DNA of 64,000 nt, taken from Thermovenabulum sp049723235. Its GTDB lineage: Bacteria; Bacillota; Thermosediminibacteria; Thermosediminibacterales; Thermosediminibacteraceae. The notes beneath the pieces were generated by a model. That model was not told the DNA's origin. It searched no databases and saw only the letters and a list, made by a program, of their open reading frames with translations. Below are positions 8,794-18,286 of this stretch, one piece after another. The DNA lies in NCBI RefSeq assembly GCF_049723235.1, contig NZ_JBNARB010000002.1:62001-126000 (forward strand), read 5' to 3'. The stretch's first letter is position 1, and each line of letters opens with the position of its first letter. The position numbers and the translations under genes were made by a program.

Positions 8794-8822
8794 ATTATAT
8801 AATAATAGAAAATTTTTGTCAA
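8794..8822 (-). promoter_or_regulatory. Consensus SigA promoter of the tetR-exporter operon
   Basis: TTGACA (8817-8822), 17-base spacer, TATAAT (8794-8799), a perfect consensus. Strong promoter with operators directly downstream implies tight repression. Confidence 0.88.
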
Positions 8823-8839
8823 TTTAAATATCTATTGTT

Positions 8840-10474
8840 TTATTTTTTAAAAAAGGCATACACAAAATCAATATCCACTCCTCCTATAGGCGCTCTTACG
8901 AGATTCTGCAGTTCACTTTTTTTCACCCATACGTTCTGGGTAAAATAAAGCGGCACCATCGGAGCTTTATCTAAAAGATATTTTTCAGCTTCAAACATAA
9001 TTTCTGCCCGTTTTTTAAAATCGGTTTCTTTCCCGGCATTTTTAATCATACCATCGTAGATCTGATCCTCCCACCCGCTGTTTTTCATATTCTCATCGGG
9101 AAGCCAGTATTCAAGATAAGTCATGGGATCATTGTAGTCCGGCCCCCACCTCGTTATCATCACTTCGTATTCTCCCTTTCTCATCCGCTGCAGCCTTTCT
9201 TTGAAGGTTACCGTTTTTACCTCGATATCGATACCTAAATTTTTCCTCAGCATATCCTGAATAATTTCTACGCCGGTTTTGGTTCCGGAAGTGTCATCTA
9301 CCATGAGTTCAAAACCGAGCTTGTTTGCTTCGGAAATGCCAAGCTCCTGCATAGCTTTTGAAAGGTATTCCTTCGCTTTTGTTACATCAGCTTTGGACGG
9401 GTAATACTCCATAGGAAACTCATGTACGAATTTCTTTTCCACTCCGTTCACATCCGGGGGTATGAATCTGGTAGCAGGATAAGCAGCTCCTTTAAATGCC
9501 ATCTTTATAAAATCTTCCCGGTCCAGAGCGTAACCTATGGCCTTTCGGAAGTTTTCGTTGGCAAGCCAGGGTTTATCTTTGGATTTCATATTGTATCTTA
9601 TGAAATACACCCTGCCTGTGTTGTATTTTTGCGTATTTTCCCCGGAAATTACACTTTCTATAAGAGCTTCCGGAACATCAGCAAAATCTACCTGGCCCTT
9701 TTCAAACATCTGATAGGCGGTATTTTTATCACCAATTATATATACTCTTACCTCATCTAATTTTATCTCATCTTTATTCCAGTAATTAGGATTTTTTACC
9801 AGTACCAATTCCTGCTCATGCTTCCATTCTTTCAAAACAAAGGGCCCGTTGTAAAGAGCTTTATCGGCATCAGTGCCGAATTTGTCCCCCATTCGTTCTA
9901 CAAAATCCTTTTTTACAGGCATAAATGAAGCCATTCCCAAAAGACCATCGAAATACTTCGTGGGAGCTTTTAATGTAATTTTCAAGGTTTTGTCATCCAG
10001 CGCCTTTACACCAACCATTTCGGGATCGGAAATTTTCCCTGTATTAAATTCCTCCCCGTTGAGTATATAATATCCGATGAAAGCGTAATTTGATGCCGTT
10101 TTGGGATCTAAAAGCCGTTTTATGGCGTACTCAAAGTCGTAAGCTGTTACCTTTGACCCATCGCTCCACACCGCATCCCTCAAATGAAAGGTATATGTGA
10201 GCTTGTCGTCCGACACATCCCAGCTGCTGGCGATGCCGGGTAAAACCCTGCCGTCGTGTACCCTCACCAGCCCTTCGTAAAGGGCATTTGCGATGCTGAA
10301 GCTATAAGAATCGGTCATGTGCTGGGGATCAAGAGTTGCAAGGTCCGTAGTAATCGAAAATTTTAGCTGACTACCTTTTGATGTACTTTCTCCGCTTGGA
10401 GCACAGCCTTGTAAAATTAAAGAACCCATCAAAAAGAGAATTATAAAAAGCGAAAGAATTCTTTTTTTGGTCAT
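8840..10474 (-). CDS. Peptide ABC transporter substrate-binding lipoprotein (OppA/DppA, SBP family 5)
   Basis: A 544-residue family-5 solute-binding protein. The N-terminus is a lipoprotein signal ending LILQGCAPSG, so Cys24 would be lipidated. LRDAVWSDGSKVTAYDFEYAIKR is replaced here by its key part, the typical SBP_bac_5 region WSDGSKVTAYDFEYAI. No permease or ATPase genes accompany it, so it must work with an Opp/Dpp system elsewhere or as a sensor. It is the last gene of the run containing the cyanophycinases, 27 bases after the chemoreceptor-like gene, so binding of a dipeptide such as beta-Asp-Arg is a reasonable guess but is inference only. Confidence 0.9.
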   Translation of the reverse strand: MTKKRILSLFIILFLMGSLILQGCAPSGESTSKGSQLKFSITTDLATLDPQHMTDSYSFSIANALYEGLVRVHDGRVLPGIASSWDVSDDKLTYTFHLRDAVWSDGSKVTAYDFEYAIKRLLDPKTASNYAFIGYYILNGEEFNTGKISDPEMVGVKALDDKTLKITLKAPTKYFDGLLGMASFMPVKKDFVERMGDKFGTDADKALYNGPFVLKEWKHEQELVLVKNPNYWNKDEIKLDEVRVYIIGDKNTAYQMFEKGQVDFADVPEALIESVISGENTQKYNTGRVYFIRYNMKSKDKPWLANENFRKAIGYALDREDFIKMAFKGAAYPATRFIPPDVNGVEKKFVHEFPMEYYPSKADVTKAKEYLSKAMQELGISEANKLGFELMVDDTSGTKTGVEIIQDMLRKNLGIDIEVKTVTFKERLQRMRKGEYEVMITRWGPDYNDPMTYLEYWLPDENMKNSGWEDQIYDGMIKNAGKETDFKKRAEIMFEAEKYLLDKAPMVPLYFTQNVWVKKSELQNLVRAPIGGVDIDFVYAFFKK

Positions 10475-10501
10475 TAATAAACCCCCTTAAATTCAAAATT
10501 T

Positions 10502-12232
10502 TTATTTTAGATATTTATTTACAATCCTTTCATAGGTTCCGTCTTTTTTGATTTCTTCAATACCCTCTTCGAATATTTTCTTATATTTGCTTAAATCCTT
10601 TTTCTTGCTGAATCCCAGCCGGATATCCGACGAGGTTTCTTCTATCATTTTGTATTTGTTTTTCCTTACTACCTGATTCAGTTTTTTACTTTTCAGGTAA
10701 TAATCTCCTACAAATTCATTTAATATAACAGCGTCAACAATACCTTTTATCAATTTCGTGAAAAGAATATCTTCGTTTAAACTTTTATCTTTCAATATGG
10801 ATTTATCGTTCAAGAATTTTTCATCATAGTTGTATCCCTGTATTATGCCGATTTTGTATTTTTTTAAATCATCATACTTTTCAATGTTTACACTCGAACT
10901 TTCAAGGGAATAAACGGCTTTGTAAATTTTGCCGTATTCTTTAGAAAAATCTATGAAATCTTCCCTTTCTTTTTTGTACGATACGGTTGGTATCAAGTCT
11001 GCCACGCCGCTTTTTATGGCTTTCAAAGACATATCCCATGTGGTAACCCTTGTTATTACATCTATATTTCTTCTATTAAATATTTCTTTAATAATTTCTA
11101 TGTCTATGCCCTCCAGCTCGCCTTTTTCATCGTTATAAATAACGTATGGTTCATAAGGAGAGCTTACAAGTATCAATTTTTCATCCTTTTCTTGCAAAAA
11201 TTCGCTTTCGTTAATTTCAGAAGTCAACTCTATGCAATTGTCTTCCATTTTGCTGATGATATTCAGCAGTTCGCTTATATAATCCTTTTGCTCTTCGATG
11301 GCTTTATTAACATTAGAGGTCGAGTTTTCTATTTCTAAAATTTCTTTTGATATATTTTCTATAAAGCCATTTACTTCATCTGCTCTGCTGAAAATATGGG
11401 ATATTTCTTTTTCGATATTTTCGCTTTCTTTTGTTGAATCATATACGTATTTTTCTATATCGTTTATATAGTTCATTATTAAGCTCAGTTTATCAAAATT
11501 CTGGGTGATATTTTTTAAGACTTCGATAATGGAAATATTGATCATGTTGCCTATTTCCTTAATTTGATTCAAAAGTGTACTGACTTCTTTTGAAACTTCC
11601 TTCGTATTGTAAGAAAGCTTACGTATTTCGGATGCCACCACTGAAAAACTTTTGCCCCGTTCTCCGGCATGTGCGGCTTCTATAGTCGCATTGAGCGCAA
11701 GTAAATTAGTCTCTTCGGAGATGTTCTTAACTGATGAAATTAATTCCCCCGCACGTTTTGACCTTTCTTCAAGGTTCTTTACAGCGCTTTCGGCTACTTC
11801 AAGTTTTTTCTTTAAAGTATTTAGATTTTCCATAATGGATATAACTTCACCCTTTTTTGCCGCAATATTTTGATAAATTTTGCCAGAATTATCTACCACC
11901 GTTTTTATATTTATACTGGTCTTCTCTATTTTTTCGTACAGGTCTTTTGTAAAATTTTTTGTCGAAAGAATGTTAGAGGTTTGTTTTTTTGCCGCTTCCG
12001 AGAGCACTTTACTCTGCTCTGCAATGCTCCTCATCGCAATGGAAATCTCCTCAACGGAAAAGGAAAGACGGCTGAGCAAGCTCAAATACTTTTCGGCTTT
12101 CCCCATAATCCCTTTAATCCATTCTTTAATCCCATTTACACTAAAAGAATTTTCCGGTTTAAAAGAAGGATTTTCAACACTCAATAGATCATTTTTTAAC
12201 ACATTTACTGCTGACTTCCATTTAAATATCAT
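10502..12232 (-). CDS. Soluble chemoreceptor-like protein: MCP signalling domain fused to C-terminal SBP_bac_3 domain
   Basis: A 576-residue protein. Residues ~45-340 are coiled coil with the methyl-accepting signalling tip, centred on NLLALNATIEAAHAGERG (~175-193). Residues ~353-576 form a family-3 amino-acid-binding domain (ILVSSPYEPYVIYND, GIDIEIIKEIF, GVADLIPTVSYKKERE). No signal peptide or membrane helix is seen, so the ligand domain should be in the cytoplasm, opposite to the usual arrangement of an extracellular N-terminal sensor. It lies between the cyanophycinase and the peptide-binding lipoprotein and may sense an internal amino acid. GGGG at 12243-12246 region is the likely ribosome binding site. 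Confidence 0.88.
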   Translation of the reverse strand: MIFKWKSAVNVLKNDLLSVENPSFKPENSFSVNGIKEWIKGIMGKAEKYLSLLSRLSFSVEEISIAMRSIAEQSKVLSEAAKKQTSNILSTKNFTKDLYEKIEKTSINIKTVVDNSGKIYQNIAAKKGEVISIMENLNTLKKKLEVAESAVKNLEERSKRAGELISSVKNISEETNLLALNATIEAAHAGERGKSFSVVASEIRKLSYNTKEVSKEVSTLLNQIKEIGNMINISIIEVLKNITQNFDKLSLIMNYINDIEKYVYDSTKESENIEKEISHIFSRADEVNGFIENISKEILEIENSTSNVNKAIEEQKDYISELLNIISKMEDNCIELTSEINESEFLQEKDEKLILVSSPYEPYVIYNDEKGELEGIDIEIIKEIFNRRNIDVITRVTTWDMSLKAIKSGVADLIPTVSYKKEREDFIDFSKEYGKIYKAVYSLESSSVNIEKYDDLKKYKIGIIQGYNYDEKFLNDKSILKDKSLNEDILFTKLIKGIVDAVILNEFVGDYYLKSKKLNQVVRKNKYKMIEETSSDIRLGFSKKKDLSKYKKIFEEGIEEIKKDGTYERIVNKYLK

Positions 12233-12286
12233 AATTTTATCAGCCCCTCATTATCGGTAAAAAGTTTGCCCCAAAAAGTACCCGAT

Positions 12287-12319
12287 GCGGCCCGATTTTT
12301 TTTAAAAAAACCGGGCCGC
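12287..12319 (-). terminator. Hairpin after the exported cyanophycinase gene
   Basis: GCGGCCCG pairs with CGGGCCGC, extended by internal T7/A8 pairing. The downstream minus strand has only a short T run (ACTTTTTGG), so termination may be partial and allow read-through into the chemoreceptor-like gene. Confidence 0.6.
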
Positions 12320-12331
12320 TATCTATATATT

Positions 12332-13534
12332 TTAGTAGGGCGTGATCTTCAAATATTCGTTTATTACGGTGTAAGAACTATCGCCATCTATACTCTGCCA
12401 GTAACCGTAAGTATCCGAATATCTATCCCATCTTAACCTGAAACCGAGTTTTGCTTTCTTATCATATTTTTCTCCTATCGCATAAATTTCAGTTTTGCTG
12501 TCCACAAGTTTTACGAAACAATCGTAAGCGGTATATGGATCAAAAACTGCATTTGTGTAAATCGTTCCGCTGTAATACTCATTGCCCCTCAAATTTATCT
12601 TTACAGGATTTGGCGTGATGTTTTTAGTTGAAAGATTAAAGGTATCGCCCTTCGAAATATAATGCATTTTAATTCCAAGCAGGCTGAAGTTACTGTAGCT
12701 GTAATCTCTATAAGCATTGGTTAGGTCTATTATAGTAATCCCCCTCTTCCCCAAGGCCGTTATGGTATTACCCTGAACTACCATTGCGGTATCCTCATCT
12801 ATACCGAAAGCAAGGTCAAAGTAATAATCCCATGCAGCCCTTATAAGCCTTCCAATCCTACCCCTTGCGTGAAAATGCTGGTCTACGAGTCCTCCGCTGA
12901 AAAATCCGAGCCCTCTGTACAGGGTTACGCCATTCCCCAGTGTGGGGCCCCAGCTTGAACCATACCTTAAAGCATCAAAACTTTCACCACCAATAATCAT
13001 TGGATTTGACATCAATGCAGCTCCGGCACTGCTCCCCGCTATTACTCCCCCGTTGTTGTAGACATTCCATATAGCCTGCAATGCCGGAGTCATATTCCCG
13101 CTGGAATCATACAGAGCCGTTACAGCACGCATTTGGTCGCCGCCGGTAAACCAAATTCCTGTACAGGAATTTATGGTATTTACAATCTGCTGGCTGTAAG
13201 CATTAGTAGCGTAATTGTCAATTGTTATGTCTATTAGCACTACATTTCCCGCTCCATAGGAAAGAAATAGATTTCTGTAAAAATCGTAAGAACCGTACGG
13301 GTCAGCGCTGTTTACCGGTATAACGCCTATAACCGAATTAGCCCCACCTGCCAGCTGAATAATCTTGTTGTATACCGCGGCATTTGTGTCGCTGAGAGCA
13401 CCTCCTACGATGACAAGGCTCCCATTAGTTTGCTCCTTTGCATTTGAATTAGATGGTACCCACACGCCAAATGCCAAAAACCCAATAAACGCAAGGAGCA
13501 TAACACATATTAAACTTTTTCTCCAAGTCTTCAT
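12332..13534 (-). CDS. Exported cyanophycinase (peptidase family S51)
   Basis: A 400-residue protein with an N-terminal signal or anchor (KSLICVMLLAFIGFLAFGVW) followed by a complete cyanophycinase domain. Visible catalytic features are GGDQ (Gln134), the nucleophile elbow IAGSSAGAAL (Ser169), DQHFHARGRIGRL (His220) and GIDEDTA (Glu247), matching the Ser-His-Glu scheme of CphB. Family enzymes cut the arginyl-aspartate polymer cyanophycin to beta-Asp-Arg dipeptides. The signal peptide points to action outside the cell, as with CphE of Pseudomonas. It lies 53 bases after the larger S-layer cyanophycinase, with AAGGAG upstream of the ATG. Related S51 dipeptidases are an alternative, but the DQHF/GIDEDTA motifs favour cyanophycinase. 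Confidence 0.9.
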   Translation of the reverse strand: MKTWRKSLICVMLLAFIGFLAFGVWVPSNSNAKEQTNGSLVIVGGALSDTNAAVYNKIIQLAGGANSVIGVIPVNSADPYGSYDFYRNLFLSYGAGNVVLIDITIDNYATNAYSQQIVNTINSCTGIWFTGGDQMRAVTALYDSSGNMTPALQAIWNVYNNGGVIAGSSAGAALMSNPMIIGGESFDALRYGSSWGPTLGNGVTLYRGLGFFSGGLVDQHFHARGRIGRLIRAAWDYYFDLAFGIDEDTAMVVQGNTITALGKRGITIIDLTNAYRDYSYSNFSLLGIKMHYISKGDTFNLSTKNITPNPVKINLRGNEYYSGTIYTNAVFDPYTAYDCFVKLVDSKTEIYAIGEKYDKKAKLGFRLRWDRYSDTYGYWQSIDGDSSYTVINEYLKITPY

Positions 13535-13587
13535 TTTTTCTTCTCCTTTTTTTATTTTTATTTCTTTTAATCACATTTTCATAAAAC

Positions 13588-16500
13588 TTAGCGATTGAAT
13601 AACCTGTACATCAATGCTGCAGCTTCGTATCTTGTAAGTTTATTTTGGGGATTGAGTTTATTATTGCTTCCCTGGATGATGCCAGCATTAACAGCTTTTA
13701 TTACCTCTTCTTTTGCCCACCGGGAAATCAATGAACCATCATTGAACTGCTGTAAAGCATTTTCGTCAATTTCAACATCTCTCAAAGCTCTTCCAATAAT
13801 AGTAAAAGCCTCTTCCCTTGTAATCTTATCATTTGCTTTGAATAGACCCTCTGAACCCTTTATTATCCCTAAATCGTACAGTGCCTGGATATAACCCGCG
13901 CCGAAATTTTCTGCCCCAATATCCGCAAACACTCCTTTATATTCTTTTTTTTCAATTCCCAGAGCCCTGCAGAGCATTACTGCAAATTCAAGCCTTGATG
14001 TGGTGCTGTTTCCTTTGAAACTTCCGTCTAGATATCCAGTTACCACTCTCTTCGCCGCCATCGATTCCACATACTTGCTGTACCATTCACCCTGCTTTAC
14101 ATCGTTGAATTGCTTTTTATATTCCATAACAAAATATTTTCCTGCCTCATCCGGTTTTATAGTTCCTACTATCTTCCCCTCATATATCTTCCCTCCTTTG
14201 AAATCAAAATTCTTTGTGTTTTCGTTATAATAATACAGCCCCGCTAAATCGGGATTAATATTTTCATTAATCTTTACTGCCAAAACTATCTTCTTTTCGA
14301 GGTTTTCTATTCCTACATTAATTTCAAATGCATCGCCTTTATTGAATAATCCTAAGGGTAAAATTATATTTAAATCATTTAATTCAACCTTCTTCACATT
14401 AATATTTATATCTTTATTCTTCAATTGATAAGCTATATCTTGCCCCGATAATTGTATAGAAATTTCTGGCAATTCGATTTTTACTATTTTACCGCTTAAA
14501 TCTCCAAAATCCCCCTTTTGTAATACAAGTTCGATTTCCTTAATGCTTTCATCTATTTGGGGTGCTAATAATACTACCTTCTGATCTCCGGGATTTTTAA
14601 CGATATATTCCCTATTTACCGTAATTTTTGCTTTTCCGCCTTCCTTAACCATATCAATATCCTTCATTTGCGGTTTTGAATTTTCTTTCTCTTCTTTTTC
14701 CGATGCCGTCGGGGATATTACGCTAACCGTACATATTGCCTCAAAACCACCATCTACGGTAACAGCCTTAATTACCGCCGTGCCTGAGGTTAAAGCTTTA
14801 ACCTTTCCACTTTTGTCCACTGATGCTACACTGCTGTTGTTGCTTTCCCATCTTACGTCTTTAATATCCGCGCTTTCCGGCTGCACATTTGCTGTTAAGT
14901 TTACTTCTTGTCCCGGTGTTATAATGACAGATGTTTTCGATATGTTTAATCCCATTACCCTTACGGGATTTGGTTTTATGTCCATTTCCAGATTATATAC
15001 TGCATATTTTTCATCAGCTTTAAATGCCCTTGTATCAGAAGTTTTCCTGTAAATAACTAGGAATGACGGGTCATTTTCTTTTGTAACGCCGTACGCGGTG
15101 CTAAAAAAGCTTTCAGCAACACTCTTTATCAGTTTTGTATTTTCCAAACTGGCGAAAACATTGTTAGAAAAATATTCCTGCCCCGAAGGATTTATCTCGC
15201 CTTTTTCGGTTATAATTTCATTCGTTCTAAAATCAAAAATATCCCCATCAGTAAGATATGTTACCTTCAGCCCTCTAACCGAAAACGGAACTTTATTATT
15301 TTCTTCAGATCTTTCACCGAATACTGCATTACTTGCATCTATTATAAATACCCCATTTTCTCCCACAACTCTTCCTCTGTTACCTTTTATTATTATTGCC
15401 GTATTTTCATCGACTCCTATACCTATTGCTTTCCCAGAATCCCTAAGGGCGACTGCAAGTCTACCTATTCTTCCCCTTTGGTCAAAATGCGAGTCCAATA
15501 TTCCCTGAGTAACAAAGCCAAACCCTTTCATCATAATAGACTGATTTGGCTCGGGTATATAATCGTACTGTGTTACAGGATACATTTTTATATTATTTGC
15601 CGTAAGGTCTTCATAGCTTGTTCCACCACCGAACATTGGATCGCTCTGTATATGATCTCCAGCACTTGTACCAGCAATCAACCCTCCGCTTGCGTATATC
15701 TCCCTTATTGCCGTCATCAAAGGAGTATCCTTACCCTCATCAGTCAAAAGGCACCTTGCGTGTCTGAACTGATCCCCGCCGGTGAAAAATACTCCAAAGG
15801 CTTCATTTACCAAATCGATATTATCTTGTTTGCTTACTTCATTCTGATAATTATCTATGGCAACAGGTATAAATACGGGCTCCATACCGTATTTTACAAA
15901 GACCGGTAGATATCCTTTGAAAGAATTCTGCGCATCGGAAAAGCTCGACCTGGAAGTAGGTACAATAGCTATTTTTGGAAATTTCCCGCCCGCTGCTTTT
16001 CTCATTTCGCCGTATATGGCATCGTTGTAATCAGATAAGGCCCCTCCTATAGGCATTGCCGTAGATTCTTTAGAAATTACATTTCCAGCACTATCTTTCA
16101 CTCTATAAGAATTAAATTCTATTTCGAGGTATTCACCAAAGCTTAAATCCATCTCAGGAATTGTTATTATAGCTTTGTCCTGTGCACCTATGGGCTGCCA
16201 TGTAACTTGAGATAACGAAATATCCACCGGTATTTTTTCACCGCTACTAGTAACTTTATATACCGCTGTTAAAAGGTCGCTTGCACTTTCTATTTCAAGT
16301 GTCTCTTCATGAAGCTTTTCATTGAAGAGTATTTGGATATTTGAGATTTTACTTATTCCTGGATACTGAACCTTTCCGATGGGCGGAGTTGTATCAGCAC
16401 AGACAGGGCTTGAAATCGTAGGTTGGGCTTTATTTCCGCTCGGATCTTTTACCTCATCTTTATAATATATTTTTAATACGCTGCCTTCAGGGATGTTAAC

Positions 16501-18183
16501 AGGCTGTGGAAAAACTATTTTTACAATAGTTTCCGTAAGCCAAAACACAGAATCAGTTGAAGAATATGGAATTATTGTTTCAACATTTTCGCCTTTTAAT
16601 ATTTCAATTTTTTCTATAAAATCAGCAATATTATTAATATTCCTCGTATTTTGAGAAAGCGTCTCGTTAAAAATTATAAACAATCTATTATATAGACCCG
16701 CTTCAAGAACTGGTATTTCTCCTATTGGATTTATTTCATCAATAACCGTAAACTTGGCACAGCCGTAATTTTTAACTTCTGATTTGGTATTTTTATCAAC
16801 AACTGCATATGCAATGAAAACCTTGCCGCAAATCATCGGATTTACTTCTCCGCTGTTTTTGTCCACCGATGCTACATTTTTATTGTTCACAAACCAATAA
16901 ATATCTTCGTCGTCTCCTATAACTGCAGGAGCTGTTAAAATTTTCTTTTCTCCCGCGTTAAGCTGAAATACTCCCCCTAATCCCTGATTATCCTTATCTG
17001 AAATAGAATTTAATGCAGTTTCAAATATCGGTCCAAGTTCACTGTAATTTTCGTAGTAATAGCTGTTTCCGTGCTTAGGTACACCGTATTCGATTAATCC
17101 TGCAACTATGAACTGTTTTTCATAAGGTAATGCATTAAAATTGGATATATCTGTTAACCTAAGAGCCCTTATATATTTTTCAGTTTCGTATTTGTAATAG
17201 GCATAGTCGTTAATCGCAGCTAGCGCAACAGCCTTTTTCAATGCATCTGCAAATACATCGACGCTGTCGTATCCTCCCTGAGGCTTTAATTCCTTTAAAA
17301 CTGCAGGCACATCGGTTCCCTTCCCGGTATTTGTTAATTCCGACCACAGGGGTGGATTTAAATTTTCCACTGCATTTCTTATTTCGGTATCATTTTTTGC
17401 ATTATTTACCGCATTCATTGCACTTTGCCACTTATCCCTTTCAATTTCTGTATTCCACTTGGCCTTCGCCACGGCAAATTCTACAGCATTGGCAAATTCT
17501 GCAGAACTTCCAAAGCCCTGTCCTTTTTTCTCATATATAAGACGTGAAGCTTCATTCTTTTCATTATCCGTCAGGCTGTTCCATCCAAAGCCTTTTAGTA
17601 TCTCAAGTATTTCTTTTACCTCTTCTTCTGTCCTGGCGTTGTTGACCATATAAACGGCCTGTTCTATGGTTATTGAAGAAGGCTGTCTATCGATGGTTCC
17701 CGCAAGGACAAGTCCTATTACTCCATTATTACCAACAGTAGCTAAGTATACATAGTATTTCTTTTCTTGATAAGGCTCACCGGTCACTTCCATTGTTGCT
17801 CCTATACCGCTTGTTGATATTAATCTGTTGGCTCCACCATCTGCCCATCCTTTATCTAATTTCCTTGCTTTATTATTTGCAATCAACTCATTTTCGATAT
17901 AATCTTTTTCCCAACTAAATACTTCTTGAGCCACACTTTCAAAATTCTTTGTGGAAAGAAAGACTAAATAATAGCTAACTTCGCTATCGCCAGCCGAAGG
18001 TGGTCTAAATCCTATTCTATAATCGTCGACTTTTTTTGCGTCGCCTCCATTAATTAACCAAAAATTTACTTCTGTCGCCGGGTAGTTATTGTTTATTTCA
18101 GCCAATGCCATACCTGCTTTAATGGCCGAAGTGAAGAACAAAAATAGTATTAAAGCAGCAATGGTTTTGCTTATTTTTTTCAT
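13588..18183 (-). CDS. S-layer-anchored multidomain cyanophycinase
   Basis: A 1531-residue exported protein. Order: signal peptide (~1-28); unknown beta-rich region (~30-165); helical repeats (~170-340); Ig-like region (~405-485); two SbsA/Big_5-like domains (~490-600, ~600-705); cyanophycinase domain (~708-1070) with GGDQ (Gln805), IAGTSAGDHI (Ser840), DSHFDQRGRIGRL (His899) and GVDENTA (Glu926); Big_2 domain (~1077-1155); a beta-rich region; and three C-terminal SLH domains (~1360-1531, e.g. VTGYLDGSF). SLH domains bind secondary cell-wall polymer, so this should be a surface enzyme. It lies between the carrier and the second cyanophycinase. The catalytic DQH of relatives is DSH here. Its size suggests a wall-spanning scaffold that presents the enzyme. 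Confidence 0.9.
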   Translation of the reverse strand: MKKISKTIAALILFLFFTSAIKAGMALAEINNNYPATEVNFWLINGGDAKKVDDYRIGFRPPSAGDSEVSYYLVFLSTKNFESVAQEVFSWEKDYIENELIANNKARKLDKGWADGGANRLISTSGIGATMEVTGEPYQEKKYYVYLATVGNNGVIGLVLAGTIDRQPSSITIEQAVYMVNNARTEEEVKEILEILKGFGWNSLTDNEKNEASRLIYEKKGQGFGSSAEFANAVEFAVAKAKWNTEIERDKWQSAMNAVNNAKNDTEIRNAVENLNPPLWSELTNTGKGTDVPAVLKELKPQGGYDSVDVFADALKKAVALAAINDYAYYKYETEKYIRALRLTDISNFNALPYEKQFIVAGLIEYGVPKHGNSYYYENYSELGPIFETALNSISDKDNQGLGGVFQLNAGEKKILTAPAVIGDDEDIYWFVNNKNVASVDKNSGEVNPMICGKVFIAYAVVDKNTKSEVKNYGCAKFTVIDEINPIGEIPVLEAGLYNRLFIIFNETLSQNTRNINNIADFIEKIEILKGENVETIIPYSSTDSVFWLTETIVKIVFPQPVNIPEGSVLKIYYKDEVKDPSGNKAQPTISSPVCADTTPPIGKVQYPGISKISNIQILFNEKLHEETLEIESASDLLTAVYKVTSSGEKIPVDISLSQVTWQPIGAQDKAIITIPEMDLSFGEYLEIEFNSYRVKDSAGNVISKESTAMPIGGALSDYNDAIYGEMRKAAGGKFPKIAIVPTSRSSFSDAQNSFKGYLPVFVKYGMEPVFIPVAIDNYQNEVSKQDNIDLVNEAFGVFFTGGDQFRHARCLLTDEGKDTPLMTAIREIYASGGLIAGTSAGDHIQSDPMFGGGTSYEDLTANNIKMYPVTQYDYIPEPNQSIMMKGFGFVTQGILDSHFDQRGRIGRLAVALRDSGKAIGIGVDENTAIIIKGNRGRVVGENGVFIIDASNAVFGERSEENNKVPFSVRGLKVTYLTDGDIFDFRTNEIITEKGEINPSGQEYFSNNVFASLENTKLIKSVAESFFSTAYGVTKENDPSFLVIYRKTSDTRAFKADEKYAVYNLEMDIKPNPVRVMGLNISKTSVIITPGQEVNLTANVQPESADIKDVRWESNNSSVASVDKSGKVKALTSGTAVIKAVTVDGGFEAICTVSVISPTASEKEEKENSKPQMKDIDMVKEGGKAKITVNREYIVKNPGDQKVVLLAPQIDESIKEIELVLQKGDFGDLSGKIVKIELPEISIQLSGQDIAYQLKNKDININVKKVELNDLNIILPLGLFNKGDAFEINVGIENLEKKIVLAVKINENINPDLAGLYYYNENTKNFDFKGGKIYEGKIVGTIKPDEAGKYFVMEYKKQFNDVKQGEWYSKYVESMAAKRVVTGYLDGSFKGNSTTSRLEFAVMLCRALGIEKKEYKGVFADIGAENFGAGYIQALYDLGIIKGSEGLFKANDKITREEAFTIIGRALRDVEIDENALQQFNDGSLISRWAKEEVIKAVNAGIIQGSNNKLNPQNKLTRYEAAALMYRLFNR

Positions 18184-18254
18184 TGCCCTCTTCGACCCCC
18201 CTTACCCTATTTCGCAGACCTTTATTTTCCATTTTAAATATGATATTTTTTCTT

Positions 18255-18280
18255 AGGGTGCGGATGTTAATCCGCACCCT
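18255..18280. other. Strong intergenic hairpin between carrier and SLH-cyanophycinase genes
   Basis: AGGGTGCGGAT-GTTA-ATCCGCACCCT, a perfect 11-base-pair stem. The T run (GATTTTTTAG) follows on the plus strand, while the minus-strand transcript continues with A-rich sequence, so it is not a good terminator for the genes here. It may instead stabilise or process the upstream mRNA. Confidence 0.6.
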
Positions 18281-18286
18281 GATTTT

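Noticed and set aside
18255..18280. Hairpin as terminator of the carrier gene
   Set aside because: The T run is on the wrong strand for the minus-strand transcript.
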